A stretch of DNA of 64,000 bases from Larix kaempferi (taxonomy: Eukaryota > Streptophyta > Pinopsida > Pinales > Pinaceae), in the NCBI GenBank assembly GCA_027924585.1, contig BSBM01000423.1:3047501-3111500 (forward strand), in the 5' to 3' direction. Shown in pieces: positions 22,633-32,749 of the stretch. How positions within the stretch are numbered: position 1 is the first letter of the stretch; every line of letters starts with the position of its first letter. The translations under genes and the position numbers were made by a program. The notes beneath the pieces are model-generated. The model was not told the origin of the DNA, ran no database searches, and saw nothing but the letters and a program-made list of their open reading frames with translations.

Positions 22633-22789
22633 GATGAATCCTTTATGAGGCTTATCTGCGCTAACAGATCAAACAACACAGCAATATCTACGATGACCAG
22701 GCCTAAAATCGAATAGATATTGAAATTGCTACCTTCCAATCCTACATCGAACGCTGTCAAAGAGAATCAAATTCAAAGATTTCCTATAG
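22633..22789 (+). other. JAZ spacer exon copy 1 (disabled)
   Basis: 157 bp, aligned to copies 2 and 3. The acceptor dinucleotide AG present in the others (cttggtag) is changed (attcacat). An in-frame TAG follows ..RPKIE (about 22713). The donor tatag|gtttca is weaker than in the other copies. Confidence 0.85.
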
Positions 22790-22902
22790 GTTTCACTGAG
22801 ATCGCACATTGAAGAATAGAGCCTCGCGATTATGAAGAGATAGTAAAATATTTTAAAGATAGAAAATTGTTAGGCCGAAACAGGGTCCTAGGGTCCTAGA
22901 AA

Positions 22903-22938
22903 ATTGTTAGGAAATTATCTCTGCAACTCTTTCTCGAG
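22903..22938 (+). other. JAZ Jas exon copy 1 (truncated)
   Basis: Reads IVRKLSLQLFLE and then passes into intron-type sequence. It lacks KRxxR and has no donor at the Jas intron position. A partial duplication (agaaaattgttagg at 22861 and again at 22899, with gggtccta twice between) disturbs its acceptor. Confidence 0.8.
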
Positions 22939-23013
22939 GAAAAATATTTGAATCTTTAGTTCGTTTTGCTTATTTTTATTTCTTACGGAGTACTTTGATC
23001 ATTTTCTTGGTAG

Positions 23014-23170
23014 GCTAAAGCCATTATGAGGCTTACCGGCACTAATAGCTCGAGCAACACAGCAATATCTACAATGACCAGGGCTAAAGTCGAACAAATA
23101 ATGAAACAGTTTCCTTCCAAGACTACATTGAACGCTGTCAAAGAGAATGAAATTCAAATTTTTCCCATAG
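23014..23170 (+). other. JAZ spacer exon copy 2 (open)
   Basis: 157 bp with a good acceptor (ttcttggtag) and donor (atag|gtaaga). It is the only copy without a stop: where copies 1 and 3 have GAATAG it has GAACAA. Joined to the TIFY exon it continues the frame as AKAIMRLTGTNSSSNTAIST and onward to IFPI. Confidence 0.88.
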
Positions 23171-23281
23171 GTAAGACGTAGATCGCTCATTGAAGAATAG
23201 AGCCTCTAGATTGTGAAAAGATAGTAAAAGATTTTAAAGATAGAAAATTGTTTTAACCTATTTTCCTTCTCGCGCGTGTAG

Positions 23282-23326
23282 GCGTAGAAATTGTTAGCAA
23301 ATTATCTCTGCAACACTTTCTAGAGT
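23282..23326 (+). other. JAZ Jas exon copy 2 (truncated, in frame)
   Basis: After acceptor gcgcgtgtag the frame from spacer 2 runs on without a stop: GVEIVSKLSLQHFLE, then intron-derived residues to a TGA near 23402. It lacks KRxxR and PY. A transcript ending here would encode a JAZ without a working Jas degron. Confidence 0.78.
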
Positions 23327-23401
23327 ACAAAACATTTGAATCTTTTGTTCGTTTTGCTTCTTTTTATTTCTTATGGAGTACTTTGATCAATTTCTTGGTA
23401 G

Positions 23402-23558
23402 GATGAAGCCATTAAAAGGCTTGATGGCGCTAATAGCTCGAGCAACATAGTAATATCTACGATGACTAGGGCTAAAATTGAATAGATATCGAAACAACTG
23501 CTTTCCAATCCTACATCGAATGCTGTCAAAGAGAATCAAATTCAAAGATTTCCCATAG
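23402..23558 (+). other. JAZ spacer exon copy 3 (stop-bearing)
   Basis: 157 bp, good acceptor (ttcttggtag) and donor (atag|gtaaga). It contains TAG in frame after ..RAKIE (about 23482), the same stop as copy 1. Confidence 0.85.
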
Positions 23559-23670
23559 GTAAGACATAGATCGCACATTGAAGAATAGAGCCTCAAGATT
23601 GTGGAAAAGATAGTAAAAGATTTTGAAGATAGAAAATTGTTTTAACATGTCTTCCTTCTTGCACATGCAG

Positions 23671-23728
23671 GTCTATAAATTGTTAGGAAATTATCTTTGC
23701 AGCGGTTTCTCAAAAAGCGAAAGGAAAG
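23671..23728 (+). other. JAZ Jas exon copy 3 (full core)
   Basis: Acceptor acatgcag, then an in-frame TAA (23676-23678) just before IVRKLSLQRFLKKRKER. The exon ends inside the last Arg codon at a donor gtaatt. The split after KRKER is the conserved Jas intron position of plant JAZ genes. The stop lies where copy 2 has GTAGAA. Confidence 0.88.
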
Positions 23729-23827
23729 GTAATTAATAAATCAACATTGCCTTTTAAATTAAATTTATATATAAGGATTAAATAAACAAATGTGTATTAA
23801 ACTTGAAGGTGTTTGGTGCAACTGTAG

Positions 23828-23945
23828 AATCAATAGCGTGGCACCTTACACCACAGTGAAGACAATGACTGTATCTTTGAAAGAAGGGAAGAGTTCAGAC
23901 GACCAGATTAACATTGGTGGCCTCAGAAAATTCCTACAAGAATAA
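23828..23945 (+). other. JAZ last exon (PY end of the Jas motif)
   Basis: Acceptor gcaactgtag. The first base completes the Arg codon, then INSVAPYTT follows, giving the five-residue spacing to PY that the Jas motif requires. The frame ends at TAA 23943-23945 after GGLRKFLQE. The same frame stays open for about 40 codons beyond, so that stop may be recent. The intron before it is 99 bp (23729-23827). Confidence 0.85.
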
Positions 23946-26900
23946 GAGGAAAAACCAGACAGCATGAAGAGGAGAATCAACCAATTGGTTGAAATCCAAC
24001 AAGTCAGGGAACAAATGACAGAGAAGACACATATTTATCAGCAAATGTGCCCCGATGAGCTATGTGCTTAGACCATCCAAATATGCAATATTATTGACTA
24101 ACAATGGGTGAATGAGGACCGAGGTACGAGGGGGAAGAGGTTATACATCCCACATTACCGCGTTTCACATCCCCGCTAGTCACATAAATAGATATCCCCG
24201 TATTGCATAGATCTTATAGTCACATACATAGCCACCTCCTCGCCAGTCATATAAGCAATGGGAAAAATTTAATGCTATTTCGCAGAGTTCGAGGAATTGC
24301 ATAGAGTGCTTCCAAGAGCGCAATCGAAACTACGGAGAGCCCTCAAGCAATATATAAAAGCCATGTGTGTCCGGTCAATTTGAAAAAGCTTCTCCAACGC
24401 GATTTTAAATATATGAAACCCTGGGTTGCGGGGGTCTCCTTCGGATACCCGAAGCCAAGATTATAGATAGGCTCCTCCCCGAACATGCCTAATTAGGTGG
24501 GGTCATAACAACATCAACCAATGTCCCTAGTCGATGGGTCAAGCTCACGGGTCCTTGATCGATGAATTTATCTATATCTATCCGCTTTCGAGAGACGCTA
24601 ATTGGAATCTATCGTTTACCTATTTCTATGAATCAAGATGGATAGATGGATCCTTTTGCACACCAAGTCTTTCAATCCAACCTCTATAAATAGGAGTTCA
24701 TTGAAGTATGTGTAATACTATTTATGTTCCCAAATTATCAAATCATCAAAACTATGGAAATTTAGAAAAGCTTCTATTTGAACAAAGCTTCATCATTAAC
24801 AAACATTTTGAAATTGAGATCTAATGGAGATGTACATAAGACATTCTATGAGAAAATGATTTGTCCCATAAAATTTTAAGAATTTTCTAATAACATATTT
24901 CACTATGAAGCTTATGAATATTTATTTACTTATTCTTTTAATTCTTTAAGGTTAAATAATTTTTTATTAAATTTAGATGTAATAATATTTTTCTTTTGGT
25001 TGGTATTAAGCTTTCCAAACACAAAGCTTGACTCCAAGTGGCTTTTGCAAACAACATCAAATCCTAGTTAAAGTTTTTAGGCCAAATATTTATTATGAAA
25101 TCATATATAAAAAAATTTTAGATCAATTAATATATATATATATATATATAAAATTAATTATAATTATATTAATATAATGTCATATCATAATATAACACTT
25201 AGATTACTCATTTTTTTAATAATGTTTTAACTTAAAATTGTTTTAAATTATTTATATTTATATATTTTTTTTAAATTTATAAAAATGAACATATATTTAT
25301 CTATTAATTACTTAGAGAGAATTTTCAAATTATATGCATAACTTTGATAAAATATTACAAAGCACATATATGTATACATTATTTAATAAAGAAATTATGA
25401 AATTTTGATATATTTTCTTCAAAATACGTGTGGATTAAAAAATATATATAATAAAGAGAATTATATAATATTATTAATGCAAATGCATGTTAATTTAAGT
25501 TTATTAAAAGAAAATATGAATCAAATTATTTAATGTAAATATTTCTTCAAATTTTACATTCTTTGGAAGTATTATAAATTAATAATTAAAATGAATTTAT
25601 ACTACTATAAAAACTTATTTAAAATTAATTAAAAACTAAATATATATGTACAACATTTCTTTAAAAGCATAAAGTTATTTAATAACTCTAATATTTTTCA
25701 ATTATGTTAAAAACCTAACTCATTACAAAAAATTATGCACTCAACTAATTTTCGAAGACACTAAACGTTTTTTTCAACAAGAATATATATATATAAAACA
25801 AGCATTAACTTATTAAACTAGCATATCTTAACAAAAAAAATAGTATAAATGCCCATGGTTCCTTTTGCTTCAAAATTAACATAAAGAAAACTGAAAGGTT
25901 ACATTCCGTCATACCAAATACTGATAAGTGATAATAGAGTTATAGGTTATAAGTAATTAAACTTATATTTTCAACTTGTTTTTTCATCTAAAGAATTCAA
26001 ATTTAGTTTATAGTATAGTGTTGTATTATAATCTCTCTAATGTTATTATTGATAAATTTGGAATAATTTTTATAATAGTCTAAATATTTTAGGTTTTTGG
26101 ATTTTGGTTGAAAATTAAAAAAAAAAAAAACATATATATTAGTTGTGGAAATTGCATTATATGAATGTTATGAAGGTCAAGGATACGGTGGTTCATTGGT
26201 GGGAATAGATGGACGAGTTCAATTATGGTGAGGAGCATCAAATCTATTTATAAATTCAAAAACACAATATAAACTTTTTTAAAATTGAATTTAACCAAAA
26301 AAATATTTAGTAAACTTATAAAAATTAACTAATTATAAAATTTAATTTTAATAATTAAAATAACCTTTAATAACAAGCATTTTACTCTAATGTGACAAGT
26401 AATGTACTTTTGTTCACGAATTTCCTAAAACGACTTTAAAATTTTGTGTCGACGTCGCGGACCGAGTCGTACAATAAATTTGAGAGATATTCTTCAACTT
26501 TTCATTTCCATAAGAGTGATTGATTAACGACTTAGCGATAACTTGGAGATAAATTCTTCAACTCCTTCGTAATGTTCTCCATCACGTATCGGATTTCCTA
26601 GTCAGCCTCTCCATAAGATAAATACCGCCTCCATCACATATCGGATTTCCTGCTCAGCCTCTTCATAAGATAAATAGCGCTCATATTTAGTGATGATGTG
26701 TCTGGTTCATAACTATTGCTTGAATGATCTTTCTTGTTTGCCGTAACAACAACGATATCTTCCTTGTGCAATTTGTCTTGTTGCTCACTCCTTCGTAATC
26801 TTCTCCATCACATATCTTTCATAACTATCGGTTGAATCTTTCTTGATTGCCGTAACAAGAACGATATCTTGTCTCGCAATTTGTCTGGTTGCTTTCCTTG

Positions 26901-27063
26901 GAAATTTCATTGGGTCCTTTATCATTTGGTCGAGTCTTTATCTTGGAATTTGGATTGACTTAATAAATAGATAGGTTGGCTTTTATGATTTATCGTTTTC
27001 AAATGTTTAAATTAATGGTATTAATAGATAAAAACACATTTTCAATATAAATATAAATAAAAT
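23946..27063. other. Mostly AT-rich intergenic sequence
   Basis: A small perfect-stem hairpin (cttcgg, loop atac, ccgaag) lies at about 24438-24457. From 24700 to 26400 the sequence is extremely AT-rich with TA runs (25130-25150, 25785-25795). No gene is recognised. Confidence 0.4.
26570..26890. repeat. Two nested tandem duplications
   Basis: A unit of about 51 bp (tccatcacNtatcggatttcct.gtcagcctc.ccataagataaata) occurs twice at about 26578-26680. A longer unit (actat.g.ttgaatNNttcttgNttgccgtaac.a.aacgatatctt) occurs near 26718 and 26835. Minus-strand peptides from the two units are similar, but the frame is broken by stops. Confidence 0.7.
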
Positions 27064-28990
27064 ACAATGCCTAGCTAATGGAAGAGCTAAAGATATTGAA
27101 TTTGGGATTAAGCATCTAGCTAATGGAAAAGCTAAAGATATTGAAGGGTATCAAGCAGAAATTTTGAAAATCGGAGCACCCGTCCTCATCTCCTATATTC
27201 ACAATCTCTTTAATCTAGTATTCAAGCATGGCTTCCCTAAGCCTTGGACTCGGAGCCTTATAGTTCCTATCTTTAAAAGTGGAGATAAAGATAACCCCTC
27301 TAATTATCGAACCATTATGATTAGCCCTCGTTTAGCCAAGTTATATGGCATTATCCTTGAAATCAAGATTAGCACATTACTAGAAAATGAAGGAAAGCAA
27401 GCTAAAGGCCGAGCCAGCTTCAGAAGGCATCACTCAAACACGGACCACCTTCTTACGCTTAGGATCATCACAGAGGAGTGTTGTAACAATAAATCCAATG
27501 TTTTTTGTTGTTTCATGGACTTTCGGAAAGCTTCTGATACATTCCCTAGAAATAACCTTCGGAATATATTAGAAGAGTTCAAAGTTCCTCTCGAGTTGAG
27601 GGATGCGACTATAAGGTTATATGAGAATGTCATTACCAAATTCAAAAACACTAAAGGATGGTTGGAGGATATTAATTGTAATATTGGAGTTAAGCAAGGG
27701 TGCCCCCTTTCTCCCACCCTTTTTGGTATTTGCATCTATAAGCTAGAAGATTGGTTAGAAGAGGCAGGTTGCGCTGGCACGACCTTGGCAAGAATAGTCA
27801 TCATGCTTCTTCTCTATGCTGACAATATCGTTCTTATGGAAAGGTTCCCATTTGATCTTGATAAGCAATTACAAATTCTCAAATATTTATGCACCGATAT
27901 GGGCGTGATTGTCAACAATGAAAAAAATAGTCATGATTATTAAGTCCAATAGGAGTACCGTATGACAATTTTGCTTATGACAATAGAATCTTGGAGGAAA
28001 TAACCTCCTATAACTATCTAGGAATTGACTTTCATCACAAGCTCAACTGGAACTATAGCTTTGAGAAGAGGATAAATGGAGGGTGGAAAGCCTACTTCGG
28101 TCTTGAAAACAACTGTAAATCGGAAAACATTGTGATGTGGGACAAAAAGAAATTCATCTTTAAAACGATCGCCACTCCTGTTATCTTATATGGCTATGAA
28201 GCGTGGGGGTGTAGCATTTCTAGAGACTCTTGGAGAAAATTTGAGTAAATCCAAAAGCGGTCTATTACTTTTAATCTTAAAATTAAGGGCAACACACCCT
28301 ATCATATTATCCTCTTAGAAGAAGGGCTCTCCCCCATTGAAATCATGTCTATGATTAGATATCTAACATACAAGAACAAGTTAAACAATATAGGAGACGT
28401 CCGACTCCCTAAAATTGCTCTTAACTCTAGCCAAAATCACCTTCGCCTCAAGCGAGAATTGCTTAAAGATGCCATGGCTTGGTTAAATTATTGGAGGATT
28501 AATGAAACTACCACTCTACAAAATATCGATAACATTAATTACATTATTACTTCTACTTTCAAAGAGAAAATGTGGTGCAAAGAAGAATTATAGGTGAAAA
28601 GAAAGCTTCAATATTTTAAAGAGATCAGTAACCCTAATCTCGAAGATCAAAATTATATTTCTATTTTAAAAAGCTCAAAGACAAAATTTAATATTTCCAA
28701 GATTAGAACGAACTCTCATGGGCTCCATAGTGAAACTAGGCATTGGACAACCCCTAAAACGCCTAGGCTGAAAGGATTTGTCATCTATGAGAGTCTATGA
28801 GCGTAGAAGATGAAAATCACTTTCTCTTAGAATGCTTAGCTTTCACCCACGTAAGATCTTAGTTCCAAAATATTTGCTCTCGCAGTGACCTTTCTAACCT
28901 TCTAGATCTCCAAAACTATAGCGAGCTAGTGACACTCCTCCTTAAGCTTTTTTAGCATAGAAATAGTATTTTAAAGCAAATCAAATCATC
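27064..28990 (+). pseudogene. 5'-truncated LINE, reverse transcriptase and C-terminus
   Basis: A non-LTR retrotransposon ORF2 remnant. RT blocks are clear: PIFKSGDKDNPSNYRTI, FMDFRKA (motif A Asp kept), GVKQGCPLSPTLFGI and the catalytic box as LLYADNIVLM, where the second Asp of YADD is Asn. After a frame break near 27943 come the thumb and C-terminal regions (GIDFHHKLNW, VILYGYEAWGCSISRDSWRK) and further frames to about 28800, with a Cys/His-like end after it. No endonuclease precedes it: sequence homologous to the element starts at about 27064 (an ANGKAKDIEGYQAEI stretch), so it is truncated. The C-terminal style is unlike flowering-plant L1; I do not name the clade. The enzyme would be inactive. 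Confidence 0.9.
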
Positions 28991-29369
28991 TTTATCTTCT
29001 TAAGGTTCGATAGACCAAGATTGGTCTCAATGACCATTAATAACCACCATCATCATTAACAATAACAAAAAATTATTAAAATTTTGTTATAAATAATTGA
29101 AATTATATTATTTTCATTAATATTAAAAATTAAAATTAAATAATCTATCTATTTCACCAACAATGTCCATAAAATAAATATCCAACCAAATTATATTAAA
29201 AGTAATTTCAAATAAAAATTATAGATTAAAATATTATTTTTAAAATATTCTCAAATAAAAATCTTATCATAAAAAGAGCAATAAACATTTTATATATAAG
29301 TACAAATTATATTTTAACACTTTATCCTCATAAGTGGAATCTAATTGGATATAAATTAGACATGAAGAT
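28991..29369. other. AT-rich, no feature
   Basis: Very AT-rich sequence between the LINE and the long direct repeat. Confidence 0.35.
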
Positions 29370-31193
29370 GAAAATTAGGATAGGTAGTTTTTTAACCCGT
29401 CAAATTTAAATGCTAGGAATTTAGGAATTTTATGTTGTTGGATAAGTGAGTTACATTAACTTGCAATTTTATTTTGTTGGATAAGTGAGTATTACATTAA
29501 TTTCAAAAATGTTTGGATTTTACTTTTATTTTTTATCATTAACTATTTTTTAATTGTTTTTATAATATTAGAGAAACATTTAGTATGTTTTAGTTAAGGA
29601 TACGGTGATCTATTGGTGGGATAGATGGATTTCATTCTATCTACCCGAGTTCAATTCCGTTGAGACATCTTTTGGCTTGGATAACAAACTGAATCGACCT
29701 ACCATCCACGATATGTGAGGAAATTTCTAAAGTAAATTTTTGAAAAAAGTATTATGTTGGATAAGTAAGTATTACATTAACATGAAAAATGTTTGGTTTT
29801 TTTATCATTAATTCATCTTTAACTGTTTTTATAATATTAAAGAAACATTTATTATAATAAAGTGCTAAAGAACTATAAATCAATTATGTAAATAATAAAT
29901 TCCAAATAGATAAAAGAGGGATGATTTTCTATCATATTCAATGTAGAAAACACACTCTACTTAATGCCATTACCATGTCATTGCGAACATCCAAAATATC
30001 AAAAGGTGCTTATAGAATGGAATTTTATACAATAAGCTTCTAGGCACGAGGACTTGGTGCAAATCCCTAGCATAAATAATGATGACGTGTGCATAAATGC
30101 AAAGCACTCTTTTTTTCTCTTTTCCATAACCATGGAAATCCCTAGCCACCACATGACTACTTCACTAAGGCTATCGCTATGAGAAAACCACAAGCCAAGC
30201 TTAGCCTTTGTGTTGATCTAGAAGAAAATTTTCCCCAGTGGGAGTAGAACTATCACCATGGAAGACTTGAGGTTGTGTAGGGTCAAATTGCCCCCCCTGC
30301 CACCCCCCCTCGCAGAGTTAGTACATGGGTCTCCATTAAGTCATCCAAGAGGCCCCACCGTTGGTTCCTAGCCTTAGACCCGAATGCAAAGCACTCTACA
30401 TACAACTTTATAGTTGTAACAACTATCCTTGTAAATTTGGGATTGCATCTTTGAAATTTGTTACTCTACTATTTTTAGCCTACTTGTTCTTTCTCTCTTC
30501 CACATGTTTGACTTTTTCAAACATTTTCCCAAATGTGTGGCACTTCCCTGATTCTACATGTCCCAATTTGGTACCATGATCCATTCCATCTAATAAAAAT
30601 CAAAGGGTCCAACAAGATTTGACACTTGTTGGCTCACTCTCAATTCAACTTTGAGCCGCATCTTTTTATGTGTCATAGCCCTAAATGAAGCAACTAGCTC
30701 TAGGATGGCCTCCAAGGTTGTTGCTATGAAATTTTGGAACTCGCCTAACTCATGTGACCATTTGCTAAGAACAATATTGGCATATGCAATGAAAGATTGA
30801 GATTGTTAAGGAGAAGGGGAGAAAGTTCACAGCTCTGAAATTGCTTTCTAATCCCTATTAATGAATAATTCCAACTAAGAACAATATTGGCATATGCAAT
30901 GAAAGATTGATATTGTTAAGGAGAAGGGGAGAAAGTTCACAGCTCTGAAATTGCTTTCTAATCCCTATTAATGAATAAGTCCAATTGTTGAATTTTTAGG
31001 TATCTAACTTGTAGCACAAATCTTAAGTCCCCTACAATATCCGTGATATCCACAAAATCATTGCACATGGAATCTAGTTGATAGTGTATATGTTGAATTT
31101 CCAACTTTGTGGTGTGTTGGATGGGATCAACAATAATTTGGGTCTCCACAATAATATTAGTAATAGGATCTTTTAATTATTTTGCAAGGTTCT
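29370..31193. repeat. Long direct repeat, left copy
   Basis: From gaaaattaggataggtag to gcaaggttct, this 1.8-kb stretch aligns with 37211-38750. Compared with the right copy it has an extra segment of about 160 bp (about 29583-29745, related to sequence near 26175-26260) and a 110-bp internal duplication. No gene is recognised inside it. Inside both copies, ttggataagtgagtattacattaa recurs at short intervals. Confidence 0.88.
30765..30984. repeat. 110-bp tandem duplication
   Basis: The unit beginning ctaagaacaatattggcat starts at 30765 and again at 30875, nearly identical. The right copy of the long repeat has it only once (about 38432), so the duplication arose after the long repeats separated. 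Confidence 0.92.
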
Positions 31194-31529
31194 CCTATAA
31201 TTTTGGTTTTTTTCTCTTTTTTGTGAAACCCACTATTAGCTTTGTTAGTTGGATTTTCTTTTTTGTCCTTGTTTTTTTTTGGGACATCTGGTGGTGGTCC
31301 CTATACTGCATGTTGGGGTTTTTGTACGCATGTCCTCTCTTTAGGGAAGATGGATTCTTTCCCTTTTCCTTCCTTAGATAATGGGGAAGGGTCATTTGGT
31401 ATTTTACATAACACTTCGAGGGAGAAGGGTTTCTCTGAGTGCAATCCAAAATCCTTGGGTTTGTAGTCCGGCTGCAAGAAGGACGTTCTGTCTGGAAAAA
31501 GGGCCCATCCACAGCGCTCTGTTAAGGCC

Positions 31530-32700
31530 ATTAAGGCCAGAGAAGGAAGAATACAGTTTATTATTGAGTCGCGGACCAATTTGGATCATATTGAAATGCT
31601 TTCTTGCAGGGCTTTAGTTGGGCGATTGGAGTATACCTCAGAGAACAAGAAGGAAAAAATGGATTGGGTGAACAAATTCTAGACTTCTTTGGTAGGAATG
31701 GCTCCTAGGGTTAATTTGATGATGGATAGATGGATACTATTTATCTTCCCGAACGGTGAGTGTGTAAATGATATTCTGAGGAAGATCTGGTTGTTTAAAG
31801 ATGGATCTTTGTTTTTTAAAAGATGGCATAATGCATTTGATCCATTAAGGGAAAAGAAAAATCAATGGCACTTATGGATGTTGATACCTGGTCTTCCTAT
31901 TGAGCTTGGGACAGATAATATCTTAATAGGGTTAGCCAACAAGGTTGGGATGTTTATAAGACTGGATAGAAACTCCCTTTATGGTTTTGATAATCGGGTA
32001 GCCAAAGTTATGGTCGAATTCGACATGGGTCTGGGACTTCCTGCTGAGGTGGATGTTCTATGGGGCCTCGTTCTCTTTGCTTGAGGTTGGATTACTACAA
32101 AGTGCCTTTTCATTGTTTTGGGTGTAGGAATACAGGCCATGTTCAATCCAGATGTCCTTTGGGATCTTCGGCTCTTTCTTCTAGTGAAGCTGATGTGAAT
32201 TTGGTCTCGGCTTCCCCAAGCTACTGCAAATTTCGTCCTAGGATTGTATTGCCTTAGTAACTTTTTCCGGGTAAGTCTAATTCCATTGATGAAACTCCTT
32301 ATAAAGGTGTGACTAAATCCGAACTGGATTTCTATTTAGATATGGAAAAATATTTAGATGAACGTATCTGTAATGGGGAAGTTACATTGCATTTGGGTGA
32401 GTCGATCACGCTTTGTGATGAATCTAAGAATCGTCTGTCAACACCTACTTCTGGTGGGGTTAGTGGTCCTGAGTTAAACCCTGGTTTGGTCTTTAATGTT
32501 TTCTAGTCACTTTTCGATTCTCTGAAGGATCCAGATTTATTCGATCCAGGTAGGGTTAATTCTTTGGATGTTGAAGCTATGTTATTTTCGGTGGATGAAA
32601 ATGATGTTTTAAATGAAAGTGGTTTTCGCCCCAGTTATAATGAGTCTTGTATCACCCCTCTGCCTGCGTGTTTTGACAAAACCTCCTTGAACCGTAATGT
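31530..32700 (+). pseudogene. LINE ORF1 remnant (nucleic-acid-binding protein)
   Basis: Two linked parts are visible: a DUF4283-like region (31689-32084, with WLFKDGSLFFKRWHNAFDP and LIPGLPIEL) and a CCHC zinc knuckle, CFGCRNTGHVQSRC, at about 32112-32153. They are separated by a frameshift near 32075. This order is usual for ORF1 of plant L1 elements, which binds the element RNA. Downstream frames to about 32700 are acidic and broken. Confidence 0.85.
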
Positions 32701-32749
32701 TCTTCCTCTTTAGGAGGTTCATTTTCAAAATGTAACTATTAGGAAAAAG

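Larger units (their letters stand above)
22557..23728 (+). repeat. Tandem triplication of JAZ spacer and Jas exons
   Basis: Three direct units: 22557-22938 (382 bp), 22939-23326 (388 bp) and 23327-23728. Each begins in intron sequence (..atttgaatctttagttcg), carries a 157-bp spacer exon, then intron, then the start of a Jas exon. In units 1 and 2 the Jas exon is cut after FLE and runs straight into the intron sequence that opens the next unit. Unit 3 continues through the full Jas core to its donor. Anchor words (tctta.ggagtactttgatc) recur at 22600, 22981 and 23369. This pattern is expected from unequal exchange between the Jas exon and the intron after the TIFY exon. Confidence 0.92.
22430..23945 (+). 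pseudogene. JAZ (TIFY family) jasmonate repressor locus with internal triplication, N-terminus missing
   Basis: JAZ proteins repress MYC transcription factors in the nucleus; their TIFY/ZIM domain binds NINJA and other JAZ proteins, and their C-terminal Jas motif binds MYCs and the COI1 receptor. Here four exon types are readable: TIFY (22430-22537), a 157-bp spacer exon (three copies), Jas (three copies) and a last exon (23828-23945). Exon phases agree at every junction. A TIFY-spacer3-Jas3-last path is 441 nt, a multiple of three. The Jas motif reads SLQRFLKKRKER, then INSVAPY after a 99-bp intron, matching SLxxFxxKRxxRx5PY. However, TAA at 23676-23678 precedes Jas copy 3, spacers 1 and 3 share a TAG, and no first exon is found. 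It is probably a pseudogene or encodes only truncated forms. The family call is firm; functionality is doubtful. Confidence 0.85.

Noticed and set aside
24438-24457. Hairpin near 24.4 kb as part of a tRNA gene
   Set aside because: The cttcgg/ccgaag stem is perfect, but no acceptor stem, T-loop or anticodon arm can be arranged around it.
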